64,000 nt of DNA from the NCBI GenBank assembly GCA_046349875.1, contig JAXMBN010000004.1, positions 145,010 to 209,009 of the forward strand, in the 5' to 3' direction. Numbering within the stretch: the first letter of the stretch is position 1; every line of letters starts with the position of its first letter. The notes beneath the pieces are model-generated. The model ran no database searches and was not told the origin of the DNA. It worked only from the letters and a program-made list of their open reading frames with translations. Source of the DNA: JAXMBN01 sp046349875. Its GTDB lineage: Bacteria > Planctomycetota > Planctomycetia > Pirellulales > Pirellulaceae. The position numbers and the translations under genes were made by a program. Below are positions 63,925 through 64,000 of this stretch, piece by piece.

Positions 63925-64000
63925 GCGCGATTGGTTTTCAGTTTCGCAAGAACGAATGGGCCCCATGACGTTTCCCTCGCCAATCGACGCTATTGCCTCT

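Overview
The window looks like a chromosomal segment of a planctomycete, most likely in or near the Pirellulales. The evidence is a paired Planctomycete-cytochrome (PSCyt1/DUF1549/DUF1553) gene and a Tat-exported DUF1501 gene, a secreted protein with the planctomycetal LExR..FA amino-terminal motif and a carboxy-terminal dockerin, DUF6807 and DUF3500 proteins, an ECF sigma factor with a long membrane extension, and many secreted proteins of unknown function. Base composition is moderate (near 50% GC by eye). No CRISPR array, prophage, rRNA operon or classical insertion sequence was seen. The mobile content is two RAYT-type (REP-associated tyrosine) transposase loci with their own palindromic repeats.

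Layout. 0-6.6 kb: tRNA-Ser(GCU), a dockerin metalloprotease-like protein, an intact RAYT gene bracketed by inverted REP pairs, a WD40 protein and a small secreted protein. 6.6-14 kb: small conserved proteins, the PSCyt1/DUF1501 pair (the DUF1501 gene carries an in-frame TAA) and glgX. 14-23 kb: purM, ferrochelatase, an esterase, a fused hemD-hemE gene, an amidohydrolase and cysE. 23-25 kb: a decayed RAYT copy. 25-32 kb: YeiH-type transporter, HAD phosphatase plus RND exporter, CBM9-like protein, tandem TRASH-like protein, VanZ. 32-43 kb: ECF sigma factor with a coupled secreted protein, DUF3500, HDOD, DUF6807, zinc-ribbon membrane protein, and a coupled unknown/yggS/DUF167 operon. 43-46 kb: YdjY-like secreted protein, scpB, lysophospholipase-like hydrolase. 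46-52 kb: flagellar export and switch cluster fliG-fliH-fliI-fliJ-(MotE-like)-fliK. 52-56 kb: hemA with an upstream CcsA/HemX-like gene, and a second scpB with a very long acidic tail. 56-64 kb: cysteine desulfurase and D-amino-acid dehydrogenase-like operon, class 3 lipase, citrate synthase with a 46-codon leader ORF, an OleD-like reductase and a calcium-dependent phospholipase C-like protein.

Functional themes. Haem synthesis is spread over three loci (hemA with ccsA, hemDE, hemH), which fits an organism with many c-type cytochromes. Flagellar genes form one compact co-directional cluster. Four otherwise conserved genes (DUF1501, fliG, the CcsA/HemX-like gene, gltA) are interrupted by one or two small lesions each, three of them by single-base or two-base frame changes. 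In functions expected to be maintained, this looks either like residual assembly error or like recent decay, and should be settled before biological conclusions are drawn. The most interesting biology visible is the pair of RAYT loci whose REP hairpins differ by a covarying stem base pair, the HemD-HemE fusion, the sigma factor fused to a membrane and glycine-rich module, and the two scpB paralogues.
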